Below, one piece after another: positions 26,531-35,286 of a stretch of DNA of 64,000 nucleotides (the stretch's first letter is position 1; each line of letters opens with the position of its first letter). A program made the position numbers and the translations under genes. The notes under the pieces are model-generated. The model saw nothing but the letters and a program-made list of their open reading frames with translations. It had not been told where the DNA came from and did no database searches. The DNA comes from CAVOAK01 sp965217615. Its GTDB lineage: Bacteria; Pseudomonadota; Alphaproteobacteria; UBA8366; CAVOAK01. The stretch lies in contig CBDCIT010000007.1 in assembly GCA_965217615.1 (NCBI GenBank), positions 41,322 through 105,321 on the forward strand, written 5' to 3'.

Positions 26531-28339
26531 ATGGCCACTGTCGCACCTGCCGATGCGGTCTATGTCACGCCGGCCGAGGTCGAAGACGTCGAGCTTTACC
26601 ATCCAAAAAGCTGGGTAACGAAGTACGTCTTCTGCCAAGACGCCAAGGTCATCGCCATTCAATATTCAGCAACGGCGGTCGCTATCGGAATGGTAGCGCT
26701 CGTTATGTCCTGGTTGATGCGGCTGCAGCTGGGTTTTCCTGACAGCTTCTCCTTTATCGATGAGAGTCTCTACTACCAGCTCATCACGATGCACGGGATG
26801 ATCATGGTCATCTACCTGCTCACCGCACTGTTTCTGGGCGGCTTTGGCAACTACCTCATTCCGCTAATGGTGGGCGCCCGCGATATGGTGTTCCCTTATG
26901 TGAACATGCTGAGTTATTGGGTCTATCTGGTCGCAGTGCTGGTGCTGATAGCGAGTTTCTTTGTGCCTGGCGGACCGACGGGCGCCGGCTGGACGCTCTA
27001 TCCGCCGCAAGCCATCCTTCAAGGCACTCCAGGGTCGGGCGGCGGCATCATCTTGATGCTTGTGTCCCTTGTGCTCTTCATTATCGGTTTCACTATGGGC
27101 GGCTTGAACTATGTGGTGACCGTGCTGCAGGCGCGTGCGCGCGGAATGACCCTTATGCGCTTGCCCTTGACGGTATGGGGCATCTTCACCGCAACTATTC
27201 TGGCGTTGCTGGCGTTTCCCGCGCTTTTTGTCGGCGCAATCATGATGACGCTAGACCGAATTTTGGGAACCAGCTTCTTCATGCCGACCATCGTTGAGCT
27301 GGGCGAACAGCTTAAGTATGGCGGCGGTAGCCCGCTGTTGTTTCAGCACCTGTTCTGGTTTTTCGGCCATCCCGAAGTCTACATCGTCGCCTTGCCGGGA
27401 TTCGGAATCGTCTCCGACCTGCTCGCGGTCCACGCACGAAGAAACATTTTCGGCTATCGAATGATGGTGTGGGCAATCGTCGCGATTGGTGCTCTCAGTT
27501 TCGTTGTTTGGGCGCACCACATGTATGTCAGCGGCATGAATCCTTATTTCGGGTTCTTCTTTGCTACCACTACACTCATCATCGCCGTCCCAACCGCGAT
27601 CAAAGTCTACAATTGGACTCTGACACTATGGCGCGGCGACATCCATCTCACGCTGCCGATGCTGTTTTCCATCGCCTTCATCATCACTTTCGTGAACGGC
27701 GGCATTACCGGGCTGTTCCTCGGCAACGTTGTCGTCGACGTACCGCTGTCGGACACGATGTTTGTGGTTGCTCACTTCCATATGGTCATGGGCGTGGCGC
27801 CAATCCTCGTCATCCTGGGTGCGATTTACCATTGGTACCCGCTGATTACAGGACGCATGCTGCACGAAGGAATGGGTAAATTTCACTTCTGGATCACCTT
27901 CATCGGTGCCTATTCGATTTACTTTCCCATGCACTATTTGGGCTTCCTAGGCGTACCGCGCCGATACTACGAAATTGGTGTCACCGAGTTCATTCCGGAC
28001 TCAGCCCAGACGCTGAACGCAAACATTACCGTTGCGGCGTTGATCGTCGGCTTTGCCCAACTGGTATTCCTGTTCAACATTTTTTGGAGTGCCTACAAGG
28101 GAAAGAAGTCTGAACGCAATCCATGGCGCGCGACCACCCTAGAATGGCAGACACCTGAACTGCCGCCTGGACACGGCAATTGGGGGACGGAACTCCCTGT
28201 GGTCTATCGCTGGGCCTACGACTACAGCGTGCCCGGCGTCAAAGAGGATTTCGTGCCGCAAAACATTCCCCCGGACCAAGTTGTAATGGGCGAACCAGAG
28301 CAGGAACTTCCTGGTGCCGCCGCGCAACCGGCCGAATAG
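26531..28339 (+). CDS. ctaD: Cytochrome c oxidase subunit I
   Basis: The 602-residue catalytic subunit has twelve or more membrane helices. The low-spin heme ligand His is in TMHGMIMV. The CuB/high-spin site is in FFGHPEVYIVALPGFG (His, Glu of the D-channel end, Tyr) and WAHHMY. The K-channel Lys is in AVPTAIKVYNW, and HFHMVMG carries the two heme ligands. It is therefore an A1/A-type heme-copper oxidase. N- and C-terminal extensions make it longer than standard CtaD. It lies 49 bases after coxB with AGGAGG before the start. Confidence 0.96.
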   Translation: MATVAPADAVYVTPAEVEDVELYHPKSWVTKYVFCQDAKVIAIQYSATAVAIGMVALVMSWLMRLQLGFPDSFSFIDESLYYQLITMHGMIMVIYLLTALFLGGFGNYLIPLMVGARDMVFPYVNMLSYWVYLVAVLVLIASFFVPGGPTGAGWTLYPPQAILQGTPGSGGGIILMLVSLVLFIIGFTMGGLNYVVTVLQARARGMTLMRLPLTVWGIFTATILALLAFPALFVGAIMMTLDRILGTSFFMPTIVELGEQLKYGGGSPLLFQHLFWFFGHPEVYIVALPGFGIVSDLLAVHARRNIFGYRMMVWAIVAIGALSFVVWAHHMYVSGMNPYFGFFFATTTLIIAVPTAIKVYNWTLTLWRGDIHLTLPMLFSIAFIITFVNGGITGLFLGNVVVDVPLSDTMFVVAHFHMVMGVAPILVILGAIYHWYPLITGRMLHEGMGKFHFWITFIGAYSIYFPMHYLGFLGVPRRYYEIGVTEFIPDSAQTLNANITVAALIVGFAQLVFLFNIFWSAYKGKKSERNPWRATTLEWQTPELPPGHGNWGTELPVVYRWAYDYSVPGVKEDFVPQNIPPDQVVMGEPEQELPGAAAQPAE

Positions 28340-28413
28340 AGAAGGCTGATGGCTCGGGAATCGCGAATAGGCGCGGGTGACGCAGTGTCGCGGCCGATCA
28401 GGAACGCACGCAG

Positions 28414-29031
28414 TTGAGCTTTTTTCAGCAGCTGACCGAAAAGTCCTGGCTGCCGCAAGACGGCAGCGTCGTCGAGCTCCACCGGCGGCGCTCGTTTTCC
28501 CTGCCTACGATTACGCTCGGCTTGAGAGTGTTCCTGGCCGTAGTCACCGTTTTATTTTCACTGCTGTTCATTGCCTACGCCGATCGTATGACGCTCACGG
28601 ATTGGCGCCCGTTGCCGGAACCGTGGTTGTTATGGCTGAACACGGCCGTCCTGCTCTTGAGTAGCTTTGCCATGCAGAAGGCGCGGACGGCAGCGGATCG
28701 GGGACAAGCTGAGATCGTTAAATTCGGCCTGCTTGCGGGTGGGATTCTCGCATTCACATTCCTCGCCGGTCAGCTTTTGGTGTGGCAACAGTTGGCGGAT
28801 TTGGGTTATTTCGCGGAGGCGAATCCCGCGAACGCGTTCTTTTACTTGATCACCGCTCTGCACGGCGCGCACTTGTTGGGCGGCCTCGTTGCCTGGGGCC
28901 GGACCAGCGCAAAGGTGCGGCGGGCATTGGACGTTGCCGATGTTCAACTAAGTATCGAGCTGTGCGCAGTCTATTGGCACTTTCTACTCGTGGTCTGGGT
29001 CGTTCTGTTTGGTTTGTTGCTGTTTACGTAA
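28414..29031 (+). CDS. Cytochrome c oxidase subunit III-type protein (first copy)
   Basis: The 205-residue membrane protein has about five helices and the subunit III patterns FFYLITALHGAHLLGGLVAWGRT and SIELCAVYWHFLLVVWVVLFGLLLFT. The N-terminal region is shorter and less conserved than in the second copy downstream. It follows ctaD by 74 bases and precedes the second subunit III gene by 16 bases. Two subunit III-type genes in one operon resembles the alternative oxidase clusters of rhizobia, where one may play an assembly role. Confidence 0.85.
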   Translation: MSFFQQLTEKSWLPQDGSVVELHRRRSFSLPTITLGLRVFLAVVTVLFSLLFIAYADRMTLTDWRPLPEPWLLWLNTAVLLLSSFAMQKARTAADRGQAEIVKFGLLAGGILAFTFLAGQLLVWQQLADLGYFAEANPANAFFYLITALHGAHLLGGLVAWGRTSAKVRRALDVADVQLSIELCAVYWHFLLVVWVVLFGLLLFT

Positions 29032-29047
29032 TCAGGAATAGGAGCAC

Positions 29048-29770
29048 ATGACAGATACTGCATTAACGGATTCGGGAGAACCGATCGCGCGGCCAGATGG
29101 TTGGCAAGGTATCCGCGACGACTGGTCGTCGGACCAGCGGGCGTTCAAGAACGTCCCCTGGGGCAAGGCGATGATGTGGATCTTCCTCCTCAGCGATACA
29201 TTCATATTCAGCTGCTTCCTGATCTCCTACATGACGGTGCGGTCATCCACTACCGTGCCATGGCCGAACCCAAGCGAAGTCTTCGCACTGACCATCTTCG
29301 GCACTTCGGTCCCACTTATCCTGATCGCAATCATGACTTTTGTCCTGATCAGTAGCAGTGGGACGATGGCCATGGCGGTCAATTTCGGATACCGGCGTGA
29401 TCGCTTTAAGACCACTGTGTTGATGCTGGTGACCGCTGCCTTCGGCGCTTCATTTGTCGGGATGCAGGCGTTTGAGTGGACCAAGTTGATCCTCGAAGGC
29501 GTTCGTCCCTGGGGCAACCCGATGGGCGCAGCACAATTCGGTTCGACCTTCTTCATGATCACGGGATTTCATGGCTTCCACGTGTCGGTCGGCGTGCTCT
29601 TTTTGATCCTTATCGCACGCAAGGTTTGGCGCGGGGAATTTGATAACAATACGCGCGGCTTTTTTACGAGTAGGAAGGGGAAATACGAGGTCGTCGAAAT
29701 CATGGGCCTATATTGGCATTTCGTCGATTTAGTGTGGGTGTTCATCTTCGCATTCTTCTATCTTTGGTAG
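29048..29770 (+). CDS. coxC: Cytochrome c oxidase subunit III (second copy)
   Basis: The 240-residue subunit has a hydrophilic N-terminus of about 40 residues and five to six helices. The conserved parts are WIFLLSDTFIFSCFLISYM, FVGMQAFEWTKLI, FFMITGFHGFHVSVGVLFL and VEIMGLYWHFVDLVWVFIF. These include the Glu and His residues typical of subunit III around the lipid cleft. It is separated from the subunit IV gene by eight bases. Confidence 0.92.
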   Translation: MTDTALTDSGEPIARPDGWQGIRDDWSSDQRAFKNVPWGKAMMWIFLLSDTFIFSCFLISYMTVRSSTTVPWPNPSEVFALTIFGTSVPLILIAIMTFVLISSSGTMAMAVNFGYRRDRFKTTVLMLVTAAFGASFVGMQAFEWTKLILEGVRPWGNPMGAAQFGSTFFMITGFHGFHVSVGVLFLILIARKVWRGEFDNNTRGFFTSRKGKYEVVEIMGLYWHFVDLVWVFIFAFFYLW

Positions 29771-29778
29771 GGAAAATC

Positions 29779-30102
29779 ATGGCACACGTAGAAGGCCAAC
29801 AACATCCGATAGGCATTTATCTCAAGATCTGGGGATTGCTCTTCATCCTCAGCACGATGTCGTACCTCGTGGACTTCTTTCATATTCAGGGCTATCTGAG
29901 ATGGTCGCTGATCACCATATTCATGTTGCTGAAGGCCGGGCTGATTGTTGCCGTCTTCATGCACATGATGTGGGAGCGAATGGCCATGATGTATGCCATC
30001 CTCGTCCCGACTTTGCTGCTGTTGGTATTATTGAGCATCGGTGTCTTCGAAGCGGATAACACCTTCCTTTCGCGCATCATTTTCTTTGGGGCGGGAAGCT
30101 AA
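29779..30102 (+). CDS. Cytochrome c oxidase subunit IV (prokaryotic, CyoD-like)
   Basis: The 107-residue protein has three membrane helices (IYLKIWGLLFILSTMSYLVDFF, WSLITIFMLLKAGLIVAVFMHMMWE and AILVPTLLLLVLLSIGVFE). KAGLIVAVFMHMMWE is the hallmark of prokaryotic subunit IV. It is the last gene of the operon; I start it at ATG 29779 after GGGAAAA. Confidence 0.9.
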   Translation: MAHVEGQQHPIGIYLKIWGLLFILSTMSYLVDFFHIQGYLRWSLITIFMLLKAGLIVAVFMHMMWERMAMMYAILVPTLLLLVLLSIGVFEADNTFLSRIIFFGAGS

Positions 30103-30421
30103 GAAACCCTACCGAATCGGGCCCTAAGTCCGCCGCAACGCCGGCAATTCACGCCGCGCCCGTTGGGCGAACCCGACATCGACTACTGTCCGCGGATGCG
30201 CCAGATTTCCCTCAATAGAGCAAACAGTGGAACGGCGCGGTTCTTCCTGGCGCCACAGCCAAAGCCGGGGCATCAGGGATGCGAGGACATGCGAGAGCGC
30301 TAGGGTGCCCGCACGAGCGCACAACGCGCGAACAAAGGCACTGTTTTGCTGGGAAGCAAGCGGCGGCGGCGCGACCAGTCAGCTGAACACGGCCAACGAT
30401 TTAGTCGCCGCCGCCCCAATA
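30103..30421. other. Intergenic region after the oxidase operon
   Basis: This gap of 319 bases separates the convergent oxidase operon and cytochrome c gene. Small ORFs on both strands are present but have no recognisable motif, and the base pattern is not clearly coding. I see no strong terminator hairpin. Confidence 0.4.
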
Positions 30422-30823
30422 CTAATTTTGAGTCGCCAGATAGGAGACGACGTCCTTGCGGTCGGCCTCTTTTCTCAGTTTGAGAACCATCTTGGATCTG
30501 GCCTTCGGATTGCTGGTAATTTTCCTCATATAGGCTCTAGGATCGGCCAAGTATTCGAAGATTGCGTCCTCAGTCCAAGCCAGCCCACCCTCGCCCGCTG
30601 CAAGGTAGCTCTTTGAATATTTGAAGCCCTTGCCGGTGCCCATCTTGCGACCGACGACGCCAAATAGGTTGGGCCCAATCTTGTTCTTGCCGCCAGACTT
30701 GATGGTGTGGCAGGCGGAACACTTCTTAAACAGTTTTTCGCCCTTGGCCGCGTCCGCTGCCAAGGCATTGCTCGCCGCGGCAAGCGTCATCACCGCCGCC
30801 AGTACAAAAACTCGTTTCATCAT
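30422..30823 (-). CDS. Secreted class I cytochrome c (c2-like)
   Basis: The 133-residue product has a signal peptide (MMKRVFVLAAVMTLAAASNALA) and one heme-binding CSACH site (Cys35, Cys38, His39) followed by TIKSGGKNKIGPNLFGVVGR. The distal ligand is probably Met in YMRKIT or KMVLKL. The C-terminus DRKDVVSYLATQN is typical. It is periplasmic and, placed next to the oxidase operon on the opposite strand, is a natural electron donor to its CuA centre. Confidence 0.9.
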   Translation of the reverse strand: MMKRVFVLAAVMTLAAASNALAADAAKGEKLFKKCSACHTIKSGGKNKIGPNLFGVVGRKMGTGKGFKYSKSYLAAGEGGLAWTEDAIFEYLADPRAYMRKITSNPKARSKMVLKLRKEADRKDVVSYLATQN

Positions 30824-31072
30824 GATGCTCCTATTGGGGATAATTACTGTATTCGAACGTCCCGGTACTTGGGTCCCGGAGCGCCGCCGCCCAACCGAGC
30901 AAGAACTCTAGCATGGAAGCCGCCGTGGTCCATACGGAGCAGTGCCTCCATTCAATCGATTGATAGCGGATTCCGAAAGCCAGATCGAAGTCACTAAGCC
31001 CGTAAATGTAATCTTGCGATGGACGAAGTTAATCGGCATTCGGTACGTGCAGTTACGGACGAATGGACGGCC

Positions 31073-31225
31073 TCAAAACTTGACTATGAGAATCTGAAAC
31101 TTCACGACAGTAATCAGGTAAAACAACACGACAAGCGCCGTGAGACTCAATCCAAGAGCGATATTCTTCGTGCGTTGACGCCGGTCAAACCCCTGCCTCT
31201 TTGTATCGTCTTTCGGAGATCGCAT
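31073..31225 (-). CDS. CoxF-like small membrane protein (50 aa)
   Basis: The protein has a charged N-terminus (MRSPKDDTKRQGFDRRQRTKN), one hydrophobic helix (IALGLSLTALVVLFYLITVV) and a short tail beginning KFQILIVKF. The layout, and the ending of the helix in FYLITVVK, resemble the roughly 50-residue proteins encoded between ctaB and ctaG in alphaproteobacterial oxidase clusters (often called CoxF). Here no ctaG or ctaB is next to it. The start is ATG 31225. It may have been separated from its usual neighbours by rearrangement near the IS256 element. Confidence 0.55.
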   Translation of the reverse strand: MRSPKDDTKRQGFDRRQRTKNIALGLSLTALVVLFYLITVVKFQILIVKF

Positions 31226-31432
31226 GCACTGTTGCTCGCAATGGTTTAGCGGCCCCATGCACCTATCCGTTAACCGCTGGCGGTTACCGACTTACCGCGT
31301 GCGGTGGAACGGCGGGCGTTTAGAGTCCGGGACTGGACGTCGCAAATTACTCCCGAATCGCCTGAGTGGGAACGGGAGTTCCGAAACAAATCGGGGCAGC
31401 GGCAATTGGCAGTGAAGCCAATCCGACGAAAT

Positions 31433-32814
31433 GGTTGTGTCTCGAAAGTGGTGGAAATTGGTTTTGGCGCCTCTCCGAGCGGGCTGAGTTTTGCGGCGGT
31501 CAGGCCGCTCGGTCAAGGGTTTCGTCGGCGATTAGCTGATCGAGGGTTTCCCATCCATCGACTTTGCGCATCTGGATTTGGCCGGAAGCGAGGAGCGCCC
31601 AGAGGAGCATCGGCACTGTTTCGGGACACGGCAGCACGGTCTGTGTTTTGATCCGGCGCTTGAACTCCTCGTTGAGACGCTCAATGGCGTTGGTCGTTCG
31701 GGCTGATTTCCATTGGCTCTTGGACAGGCGCGTGAAGGTAAAGAGCTTGTCGCCCGCTTCTGCGAGGCTGTCCGCGACGGCCCTGCATTTCAGCCGCCAC
31801 TTGCGGACAAACGTCTTGCGGCGGGTTTCCACCTCGGAGGCAGTGTCGGCATAGATCATATCGCGGTAATCTTCGCTCAGCTCGTCATGCATGTGTTTGG
31901 GAGCATGACCCAGAAGGTTGCGGTGCTTGTGCACGGTGCAGCGTTGAACGGGAAGGTCATCGCCCCAAAGCGCCGACAGAGCCGCCTCCAGTCCCGGCGC
32001 GCCATCGACGATGACAAACCCGGGCCGTTTCAGTCCACGCGCATCAAGGTCGTCGAGGAACTGGCGCCACGCCGCCTGGCTTTCTCCGCCCATATTCCCG
32101 ATCGAAAGCAAGACCTTCTGGCCATCCCGGCGCACCCCTATAGCCGCGAGAACCGAGATGTTGGTGGCCTTGCGATCCAGTCGGGTCTTGATCACAGTGC
32201 CGTCAAGGATCAGCCGAACGATATCCTCATCCGCGAGGCCACGGCTGCACCAGGCGTCCCAATCGACCTTCACCTTGCGCCACGCCCGGCTCACAACGTC
32301 CTTGCTCACAGCACCCCGGAAGAGCCCGAACAGCGCGCGTTTCACCCGCCGCGTGTTGGTTCCGGACAGATACACCGAAGCGATCAGCGCCTCGGCCTTT
32401 CTGGTCAGCCGCTGGTAGCGCGGCAGCGCCCGCGAACGCCATTCCGACGCCCGACCGTCTTCCTCAACGATCCGTGCACGCGGCACGCTCACCCTCTCGG
32501 TCCCGAATGTCCCCGTCAGTTGCCGCTCCCGGTGCCCGTTCCGATACCCTTGCCGAAGCGCGTCCTCTCAGCGCCCGAGAAACTGCGCAAGTTCCTCCTC
32601 AAAAACGGCCTCGATCGTGGATCTGATGTTCTCCCGCAGCCGGTCCTCGAGCGGATCATAGCCGGCGTCATTGGCCAGTAGCGAAAGCGCGGAAGTCTCG
32701 GTAGTGTTCTTCATGGCGTGATCTCCTTGGCGGTGCTAGCCGCCGGTTGGGTGGTTGTCTTGTCACCCGGAGATTACGCCATCCTCAAATTTCCACCACT
32801 TTCGAGACACAGCC
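31433..32814 (-). mobile_element. IS256-type insertion sequence, copy 1
   Basis: The element begins GGTTGTGTCTCGAAAGTGG and ends in the near-perfect reverse complement (CCACTTTCGAGACACAGCC). It is flanked by an 8-bp duplication, GACGAAAT (31425-31432 and 32815-32822), typical of the IS256 family. At 1382 bp it is 12 bp shorter than copies 2 and 3 because of a deletion in the transposase gene. It lies about 45 bases upstream of the likely aapJ promoter. Confidence 0.94.
31500..32714 (-). pseudogene. IS256-family transposase, copy 1, stopped by an internal TGA
   Basis: Copies 2 and 3 read MKNTTETSALSLLAND to FLGRCRYGREDALRQG without a break. In copy 1 twelve bases are missing at about 32569-32570. 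The deletion keeps the frame but joins CGC to a new TGA, so translation stops after FLGR (about residue 48). The rest (from about 32492 downward) is open and carries the mutator-type transposase core, with LDGTVIKTRLDRKATNISVLAAIGV and the catalytic residues downstream. No normal-length protein can be made, so this copy is probably immobile unless helped by the other copies. Confidence 0.88.
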
Positions 32815-32860
32815 GACGAAATGCCTCCGCGATTCGCAAACGCTTGTGAAATAACAGTAA

Positions 32861-32889
32861 TTGGCAATTTTGAAAAAGGCTGTTAGAAT
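32861..32889 (+). promoter_or_regulatory. Probable sigma-70-type promoter of the aap operon
   Basis: TTGGCA (32861-32866) and TAGAAT (32884-32889) are separated by 17 bases, close to the vegetative consensus. They lie about 90 bases upstream of aapJ, in an AT-rich stretch unlike its surroundings. The -35 box starts 38 bases after the right target duplication of IS256 copy 1, so the element has removed or displaced any upstream regulatory sites. Confidence 0.6.
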
Positions 32890-32980
32890 CAATGCAAATA
32901 CGGATTTGCTGCATCATTTCGGTGCAGTTCTCGTTTCTTATTAACAGGTCAATTGTCCGTATGTTGATGGGAGGAATACC

Positions 32981-33994
32981 ATGAAAATATTGTCTGCAAT
33001 TGCTGCCGGTGCGGCACTTACGCTCGCCGGATTTGCCGCGAACGCGGGAACGCTTGAGGACGTGACGGCGAAGGGCCACGTGCAATGTGGCGTGAGCCAA
33101 GGCGTCCCTGGCTTCTCCAATCCGGATCAAGCTGGCAACTGGACCGGCATCGACGTCGATGTATGCCGTGCAGTAGCCGCGGCGGTGTTCGGCGACGCCG
33201 GCAAAGTGAAATTTACGCCGTTGACGGCGAAAGAGCGGTTTACAGCTCTTCAGTCAGGCGAAATTGACATCCTTTCGCGGAACACAACCTGGACATTGGT
33301 GCGCGACACCGCATTGGGCCTCGACTTTGTTGGCGTCAACTACTACGACGGCCAAGGCTTTATGGTTCGCAAGGATCTGGGCGTTAAGAGTGCCAAAGAG
33401 CTTGGCGGTGCCTCTGTATGTGTGAACATCGGTACGACGACCGAGCTGAATATGGCGGATTTTTTCCGCGCCAACAATATGAAGTACAGCCCCGTCGTCT
33501 TCGAGAAGTCGGATGAGGTTGTTGCAGCGTACGACGCCGGCCGCTGTGACGTTTACACCACGGACCGTTCCGGCCTTGCCGCGAACCGGTTGAAGTTGAA
33601 AGATCCCAATGCACACATGGTTCTGCCGGAAACCATTTCGAAAGAGCCGTTGGGCCCGGTTGTCCGCCATGGCGACAACAAATGGGGCGATGTTGTGCGT
33701 TGGAGCCTGTATGCGATGCTTGAAGCCGAGGAATACGGCGTCAGCTCGAAGAACGTCGATCAAATGCGGTCGAGCAAGAACCCGGTCATCAGGCGGCTGC
33801 TTGGTACCGAAGGTGACCTGGGCAAGAGTATCGGGCTCTCCAACGATTGGAGTTTCAACATCATCAAGCATGTCGGCAATTACGGCGAGAGCTACGCCCG
33901 AAATGTCGGCCCAAACACGCCTATCGGGTTAGCCCGTGGGGTGAATGCATTATGGAAAGATGGTGGTCTCCAATATCCGATGCCAGTACGGTAG
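32981..33994 (+). CDS. aapJ: General L-amino-acid ABC transporter, periplasmic binding protein
   Basis: The 337-residue binding protein has a signal peptide (MKILSAIAAGAALTLAGFAANA) and the AapJ/BztA pattern. Recognisable stretches are TLEDVTAKGHVQCGVSQGVPGFSNPD, GIDVDVCRAVAAAVFGDAGKVKF, LTAKERFTALQSGEIDILSRNTTWT and CDVYTTDRSGLAANR. It delivers a broad range of L-amino acids to the AapQMP permease. AGGAGG precedes ATG 32981 (GGGAGGAATACC). A hairpin separates it from aapQ, as expected where the binding protein is made in excess. Confidence 0.95.
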   Translation: MKILSAIAAGAALTLAGFAANAGTLEDVTAKGHVQCGVSQGVPGFSNPDQAGNWTGIDVDVCRAVAAAVFGDAGKVKFTPLTAKERFTALQSGEIDILSRNTTWTLVRDTALGLDFVGVNYYDGQGFMVRKDLGVKSAKELGGASVCVNIGTTTELNMADFFRANNMKYSPVVFEKSDEVVAAYDAGRCDVYTTDRSGLAANRLKLKDPNAHMVLPETISKEPLGPVVRHGDNKWGDVVRWSLYAMLEAEEYGVSSKNVDQMRSSKNPVIRRLLGTEGDLGKSIGLSNDWSFNIIKHVGNYGESYARNVGPNTPIGLARGVNALWKDGGLQYPMPVR

Positions 33995-34018
33995 AACCAC
34001 CGCGGAATGATTACGGAA

Positions 34019-34059
34019 GGGCACGCTCGGCTAACGCCGGGGGTGCCTTTACCTTTTGA
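34019..34059 (+). terminator. Intercistronic stem-loop between aapJ and aapQ
   Basis: The segments GGCAC (34020-34024) and GTGCC (34043-34047) pair around an inner CGGC/GCCG stem with a TAAC loop, followed by TTTACCTTTT. It is a plausible partial terminator or mRNA-stabilising hairpin that would give more aapJ than aapQMP message. Confidence 0.5.
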
Positions 34060-34092
34060 CGGACCCGCGTTGGAGAATCTGGAGCATTAAAT

Positions 34093-35283
34093 ATGGCGGT
34101 TGATGCGCGGGAAGGTCTTGTTCCGACAAAACCTGCGATTTGGAACGACCGACGTTATCGCGCCGTGTTTTACCAGGTGCTCGTGTTGGCCGGCGTACTC
34201 TTGTTCGGCGCATACATCGTCAACAATACACTCGAAAACATGGAGCGCCGGGGCATTGCCTCGGGCTTTGACTTCCTTTCCAAGACCGCCGGCTTCAGTA
34301 TCGACATGCACCTCATCGAATACAAGGAGGAGCATTCCTACGGCCGCGCGTTTTTTGTTGCGCTGATTAACACTCTTTTGGTTTCAGCGATCGGGATCGT
34401 CCTCACGACGATGCTCGGATTTATCATAGGCATAGCGCGGTTGTCCCGAAATTGGCTTATTTCCAAATTGGCGGCTGTATATATTGAGCTGTTGCGGAAT
34501 ATCCCGCTTCTCTTGCAGATTTTCTTTTGGTACTTCGCGGTGTTGCGCGTATTGCCGTTACCTCGCCAAAGCCATAATGCCTTCGACACAATATTCCTGA
34601 ATATCCGCGGGCTTTTTGGACCCAAGCCGATCTTTGAGCCTGGATTCTCGGCGGTCGTAAGTGCCTTTCTTGTTGCAACCGTCGCGGTCATTGTCCTCGT
34701 TCGATGGGCACGCAAGCGTCAGGAAGAAACAGGTCAGCAATTTCCTGCGTTTCTGACGTCGCTGGCACTCCTGATCGGTCTTCCCTTTATTGCCGCGGCA
34801 TTCGCCGGGTTCCCTCTGTCCTGGGAGATTCCCGAACTCAAGGGATTCAACTACCAGGGCGGTTTGCGAATGATTCCCGAGTTCGTCGCTTTGGTGTTGG
34901 CGCTGTCGACCTACACGGCGTCTTTTATCGCCGAGATCGTGCGCGCCGGCATCCTTGCCGTCAGCCACGGCCAGACCGAGGCAGCGTCCGCATTGGGACT
35001 TCGGCGCGGACCAACGCTAAGATTGATCATCATTCCGCAGGCACTGCGGGTCATCATTCCACCGCTCACGAGCCAGTATCTAAACCTGACGAAGAATTCG
35101 TCGCTGGCCGCGGCGATCGCGTATCCCGATCTGGTGCTGGTGTTTGCCGGAACTGCCTTGATGCAGACCGGTCAAGCAGTCGAGATCATAGCGATCACAA
35201 TGGCGGTCTACCTAACGATCAGTCTGGTGATCTCGGCGTTCATGAACTGGTACAACAAGCGAATGGCGTTGGTGGAGAGGTAG
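34093..35283 (+). CDS. aapQ: General L-amino-acid ABC transporter permease
   Basis: The 396-residue inner-membrane permease has the His/Glu/Gln-type permease layout with the long AapQ-type N-terminus (WNDRRYRAVFYQVLVLAGVLLFG; SGFDFLSKTAGFSID). The binding-protein-dependent transport signature is near ASALGLRRGPTLRLIIIPQALRVIIPPL, the EAA-loop that contacts the ATPase. It pairs with AapM; the two genes are separated by three bases. Confidence 0.95.
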   Translation: MAVDAREGLVPTKPAIWNDRRYRAVFYQVLVLAGVLLFGAYIVNNTLENMERRGIASGFDFLSKTAGFSIDMHLIEYKEEHSYGRAFFVALINTLLVSAIGIVLTTMLGFIIGIARLSRNWLISKLAAVYIELLRNIPLLLQIFFWYFAVLRVLPLPRQSHNAFDTIFLNIRGLFGPKPIFEPGFSAVVSAFLVATVAVIVLVRWARKRQEETGQQFPAFLTSLALLIGLPFIAAAFAGFPLSWEIPELKGFNYQGGLRMIPEFVALVLALSTYTASFIAEIVRAGILAVSHGQTEAASALGLRRGPTLRLIIIPQALRVIIPPLTSQYLNLTKNSSLAAAIAYPDLVLVFAGTALMQTGQAVEIIAITMAVYLTISLVISAFMNWYNKRMALVER

Positions 35284-35286
35284 ACG

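Noticed and set aside
31713..32681. 322-codon ORF (and 326-codon versions in the other IS256 copies)
   Set aside because: Antisense to the mutator-type transposase and without recognisable domains.
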